Source: Nageia nagi
Lineage: Eukaryota > Pinophyta
NCBI GenBank assembly: GCA_050084985.1
Contig: JBITNC010000001.1
Location: 215,698,001 to 215,762,000, forward strand
Length of the DNA: 64,000 bases
Direction of reading: 5' to 3'
How positions within the stretch are numbered: position 1 is the stretch's first letter; each line of letters begins with the position of its first letter. Under the pieces are notes generated by a model. It did no database searches. It was not told where the DNA came from and saw only the letters and a program-made list of their open reading frames with translations. The position numbers and the translations under genes were made by a program. Of this stretch, positions 60,900-64,000 are shown one piece after another.

Positions 60900-61590
60900 A
60901 TTATTCAACCACCCAACATTTGACCCTATCACTATCCTTATTTGAAAAAATATAAAATTAAAAATTTGGTATAGGAGATGCTAAAAGTAGAGATTATCAG
61001 GCCAAGTGCTAGTAATTACTCTTAACTTATCATATTAGTTTGAAAAAAGAATGGGCCTTGGTTATTGTACATAAACTTTTGAGCTCTCAATAAAGTAACT
61101 ATGAAAGACAAATTCCCTATCCCCATCATTAATGAATTATTGGATGAGCTACATGGAGCCAAATATTTTTCAAAACTAGATCTAAAATTAGGATATCATC
61201 ATATTTGACTTCATGAAGAAGATATTCCAAAAATAACTTTTTGGATGCATGAGGGATATTATGAATTTTTAGTAATGTTATTCAGCCTTACTAATTCTCC
61301 TTCAACATTTCAAATTCAAATTAATCATATATTTTGACCTCATCTTGGTAATTGTTTTTCTTTGATGATATTTTGATCTACAACAAGATATGATAGGATC
61401 ATTTGGTGCACTTAGATCAAACCTTGCATTTACTTCAAAAGCATTAATTATATGCAAGGAAATCTAAGTGTTCCTTTGGAATGTTGGGGTATGTCATTTT
61501 TAAATATGAAGTTGAGGTATATCCACATAAAATTGCAAGGATTTTTAAGCCTAACAAGTTACTATTAAAAATTTGTAAAGAATTATTATG
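60900..61590 (+). pseudogene. pol (RT): Element B reverse transcriptase
   Basis: Motifs in order: [89 protein letters not shown], then Phe-Phe-Asp-Asp-Ile-Leu (Asp-Asp at 61364-61369) after a frame change. Chromovirus type. Several stops. Confidence 0.85.
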
Positions 61591-62110
61591 GGAAGATTAT
61601 GGATCCACTCACATCATTACTTAAAGAAGATGCCTCTAATTGGTCACTAACTATTGAAGAATCCTTTTATAAACTAAATAAGGTAATGTGTTCCACTTTT
61701 ATTTTATCCATGAAATATTTTTCCAAAATATTTATCATTAAGAGTGATGCCTCTAGAGTAGGATTGGGTGCAATTTTGATGTTAGAGGAAAGACCCTTGG
61801 ATTTTAGTAGCAAGGAATTATCAAGATAAAATTTGGTTAGATATACCTATGAAAAGGACATGTTGGTAGTAATTCATAAAGTTCAAAAATTATGACCCTA
61901 CCTCATTGGTTGATATTTCATTGTACACACATATCACCATAGTTTGAAGTACTTTTTAAAAACATAAATTATGATAATTGAAAAACAAAATTGGATTACA
62001 AAACTATTGGGGTATGACTACAAAATAATATATATAAAGGGCTTATATAATATGGTTGCAAATGCTCTTTTCTACAAATTTGAGGAACCTACAGCACTTT
62101 AAGCAATTTC
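61591..62110 (+). pseudogene. pol (RH): Element B RNase H
   Basis: The 76-codon stretch 61599-61829 reads DPLTSLLKEDASNWS, FIIKSDASRVGLGAILM and RPLDFSSKELSR. TYEKDMLVVIHKVQ, a HHSLKYFLKT motif and LLGYDYKIIYIKG follow. The catalytic Asp of SDAS and the Glu of YEKD are present. Stops follow. Confidence 0.8.
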
Positions 62111-63400
62111 ACTTCTAGTTTGCCAATGGTAGAATAGTTGAAACATGAATGAATTTAAGATGACTCAATTTAGGCATTAATTCAATAATTTTGAATTAAT
62201 ATTATTAGTAAATCAAATTTCTCTTAGCAAGATGAAGTTTTATGCTTCAAAGGTTGCATTGCATTACCATCCATTTATTCCTATCAATAAGTAATACTTC
62301 AAGAATTGCATGTTACACCATCAGCTAGATACTCAAGGTTTCTCAAAATCTATAAAAGAGTGGCTTGATCCTTTTATTGGGTTAAAATGAAATAGGGCAT
62401 CAAGAAATTTATTGCCAATTATGATGTTTATTAGTGATATAAAGGTGAAATAGTTGAAACTCCTAGTTTACTTAATCCCTTACCTATCCCAAGCTTCACT
62501 TGGACTAATATTTTGATGGACTTCATTGAAGATCTTCCCAAGTCTCAAGGTAAATTTATTATTCTAGTGGTATTTGATTGATTATCTAAGAATGCATACT
62601 TTTTCTCTTTAGAACATTCATTTAAATATGTTAATATGGTCCAAATTTTTGTTGATAATATTTTAAAGCTTCATGTTATTCCCTCTACCATAGTTAGTGA
62701 TCAAGACCCTACATTCACTAGTAAATTCATATAAGAATTTTATAAGCTACAAGGAATGCAACTTCAAATGAGTTCATCTTATCACCCCCAAACTAATGGA
62801 AAATTTAAAATTATTAACAAGTACTTGGAAAGTTATTTGCATTATTTTTCATAATCCCAACCAATTCATTAGGTCAAATGGCTTCCTTTGGAAAAATGGT
62901 GGTATAACACTCCATAACATACAACTATTTAGATGACATCATATAAAGCATTGTATGGTAAGACACCACTAATAGTAGAAATATATATCCTAAGTAATAC
63001 AAAGATCCAACAAGTTGATACTAATTTACATACCTAGATAGATATTCTTTATCTTCTTCAAGAGAATTTATGGACTACTCAACATCATATGAAGCAATAG
63101 GTTGATCAACATCAGATGGAATGGGAATTTCAAGAAGGTCATATGGTCTTCATATGCCTTCAGCCATATATATATAAATACTTGAAGATTAAGGGTCCTC
63201 AAAAATTAGATCCAAAATTTTATGCCACTTACAAAGTTCTTTAATGTATTGCACCTATTACTCATAAGTTGGAGTTACCAATATCCTCCAAGGTTTATCT
63301 TGTATTTCATGTTTCATATTTGAAAAAGGTATTAGGATCACAAGTTTATATTTAATTAGAGTTACCAAAATTCATTGATGATGGATCCATTAAGATTGAA
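62111..63400 (+). pseudogene. pol (INT): Element B integrase
   Basis: The zinc domain is decayed (about 62280-62460). The core follows: FTWTNILMDFIEDLPKSQG (about 62497-62550), SDQDPTFTSKF (second catalytic Asp, about 62695), SSYHPQTNGKF with Lys where the catalytic Glu should follow, and KALYGKTP (about 62945). The C-terminal LDPKFYAT...PITHKLELP segment (63205-63285) is the usual pre-chromodomain region. Mutated active site and stops. Confidence 0.75.
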
Positions 63401-63530
63401 CCTAACATAGTTTTGGAAAAATGCATCCTCAACCTTCATCATCAAATTATAACTCATGTTTTGATTTAGAGGTAGGGCCTAGCACCTAAAGATGCAATGT
63501 GGGAAAAAGCACATGAGCTTCAATAGTAGT
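63401..63530 (+). pseudogene. Chromodomain-like tail of element B
   Basis: The pattern ends with a GLAPKDAMWEKAHELQ segment, matching the second half of chromodomains in chromovirus integrases (GLPPEDATWE-type). It would steer integration to marked chromatin. Two stops precede it. Confidence 0.6.
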
Positions 63531-63566
63531 TTTCAATTTTTTTAGTTTTGAGGATAAATATATTTT

Positions 63567-63581
63567 CCAAGAAGGGTGGCA
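63567..63581 (+). promoter_or_regulatory. Polypurine tract of element B
   Basis: CCAAGAAGGGTGGCA directly precedes the LTR start TGTTAGGATCCCAC. Confidence 0.85.
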
Positions 63582-64000
63582 TGTTAGGATCCCACATCCT
63601 AACATTTACTTAGTTTTATTTATGTTTTAGTTAATTTAATTATTTGCTTGCATCAACTTGTAATGTGAACCATCATATTTTATAAGATGAAGCACCATTT
63701 TGAATGTAAACTACCAATTAGGGTAGGAGGACTATAAATACTTGTAAGAGGGGTAAAGAGAGAATCTTAAAAAATCATTTATGATTTTGAGTTATAAGGA
63801 GGAAGCCCCCTTAAAGTTTCCTATGATTTGTATTGCTATCAATAAAGTTATTATATTCTATTATTTGTTGTTAATTTAAGTATCTCATTCCATTTATTTT
63901 ACTTGATGCATTACAAGTTTATGGTTATTTTGTATTTTAGTATTTCTTATAGTAATCAAGTAAAAATCCCTTTTTAGTTCTACTAGTTTCTTAATAAAAT
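63582..64000 (+). repeat. Element B 3' LTR (partial)
   Basis: Begins TGTTAGGATCCCACATCC, with its first 20 bases forming a small self-complementary GTTAGGAT...ATCCTAAC stem. A TATA box CTATAAATA is at 63732-63740 and an AATAAA signal at 63841-63846, about 100 bp apart. The LTR runs off the window. Confidence 0.8.

Larger units (their letters stand above)
59335..64000 (+). mobile_element. Element B: chromovirus (Ty3), 5'-truncated
   Basis: Gag, protease-region, RT, RNase H, integrase and chromodomain-like tail in order, then a polypurine tract and a 3' LTR that runs off the window. There is no 5' LTR or primer-binding site: sequence upstream of gag is replaced by unit X. RT and tail features fit the chromovirus branch, Reina/Tekay-like. 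Numerous stops and frameshifts. Confidence 0.85.

Noticed and set aside
1-64000. Host genes, tRNA, rRNA, CRISPR arrays, bacterial-type operons
   Set aside because: None was seen on either strand. All long protein text is retroelement-derived or unrecognised within repeats.

Overview
This window looks like intergenic DNA from a large, repeat-rich plant genome. It is visibly AT-rich, and almost all of it is plant-type Ty3/gypsy LTR retrotransposons, one L1-type LINE and their debris. No host gene, tRNA, rRNA or CRISPR array was found. Every long reading frame belongs to a transposable element. Most are riddled with TAG/TGA/TAA where CAG/CGA/CAA is expected, which is the usual sign of methylated-cytosine decay. 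The plant lineage cannot be named from the sequence. All boundaries, target-site duplications (TSDs) and LTR pairs were found by eye.

Left half (1-30986): an old Tat-like Ty3 element on the + strand (family A; gag, protease, RT, RNase H, integrase) is split by nested insertions. At 1954-5299 its gag is interrupted by F', a deleted copy of family F, with a perfect CCTTA TSD. At 6804-26860 it is interrupted by E, a gag-remnant-only element with exceptionally long LTRs (5' LTR about 5.6 kb) around a 2.9 kb interior, of the LARD type. E's 3' LTR is itself split at 17769-25272 by a full-length copy of F on the - strand. F carries a gag on its own strand and, antisense to it, a decayed plant mobile domain (PMD) gene with a probable retained intron, flanked by a 40-bp minisatellite.

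Middle (30987-57552): first comes X-left, a 1.8 kb unit of unknown type. A jumble of LTR-like direct repeats and a chromovirus gag fragment follows. Then comes a - strand Tat-like element, C (33530-34733 and 46108 to about 52800), split by element D (34734-46107, TSD AAGAG). D is 11.4 kb with 849-bp LTRs that differ at roughly 6% of sites by my hand count. It has an extra acidic ORF upstream of gag, then gag and protease, but no recognisable RT or integrase, so it is probably non-autonomous. C keeps readable RT, RNase H and integrase. A 5'-truncated LINE (52800-54890), an unrecognised proline/lysine-rich ORF remnant and an older D-family fragment with a (TA)n tract follow.

Right end (57553-64000): X-right, an inverted copy of X-left, differs by only about 2-3% in the parts compared. 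After it comes a 5'-truncated chromovirus (B, + strand) with gag, RT, RNase H, integrase, a chromodomain-like tail, a polypurine tract and the start of its 3' LTR with a TATA box and polyadenylation signal.

The most unusual items are the X pair, the antisense PMD gene inside F, the giant-LTR element E, and D's upstream ORF and palindromic primer-site region. None amounts to a demonstrated new system.
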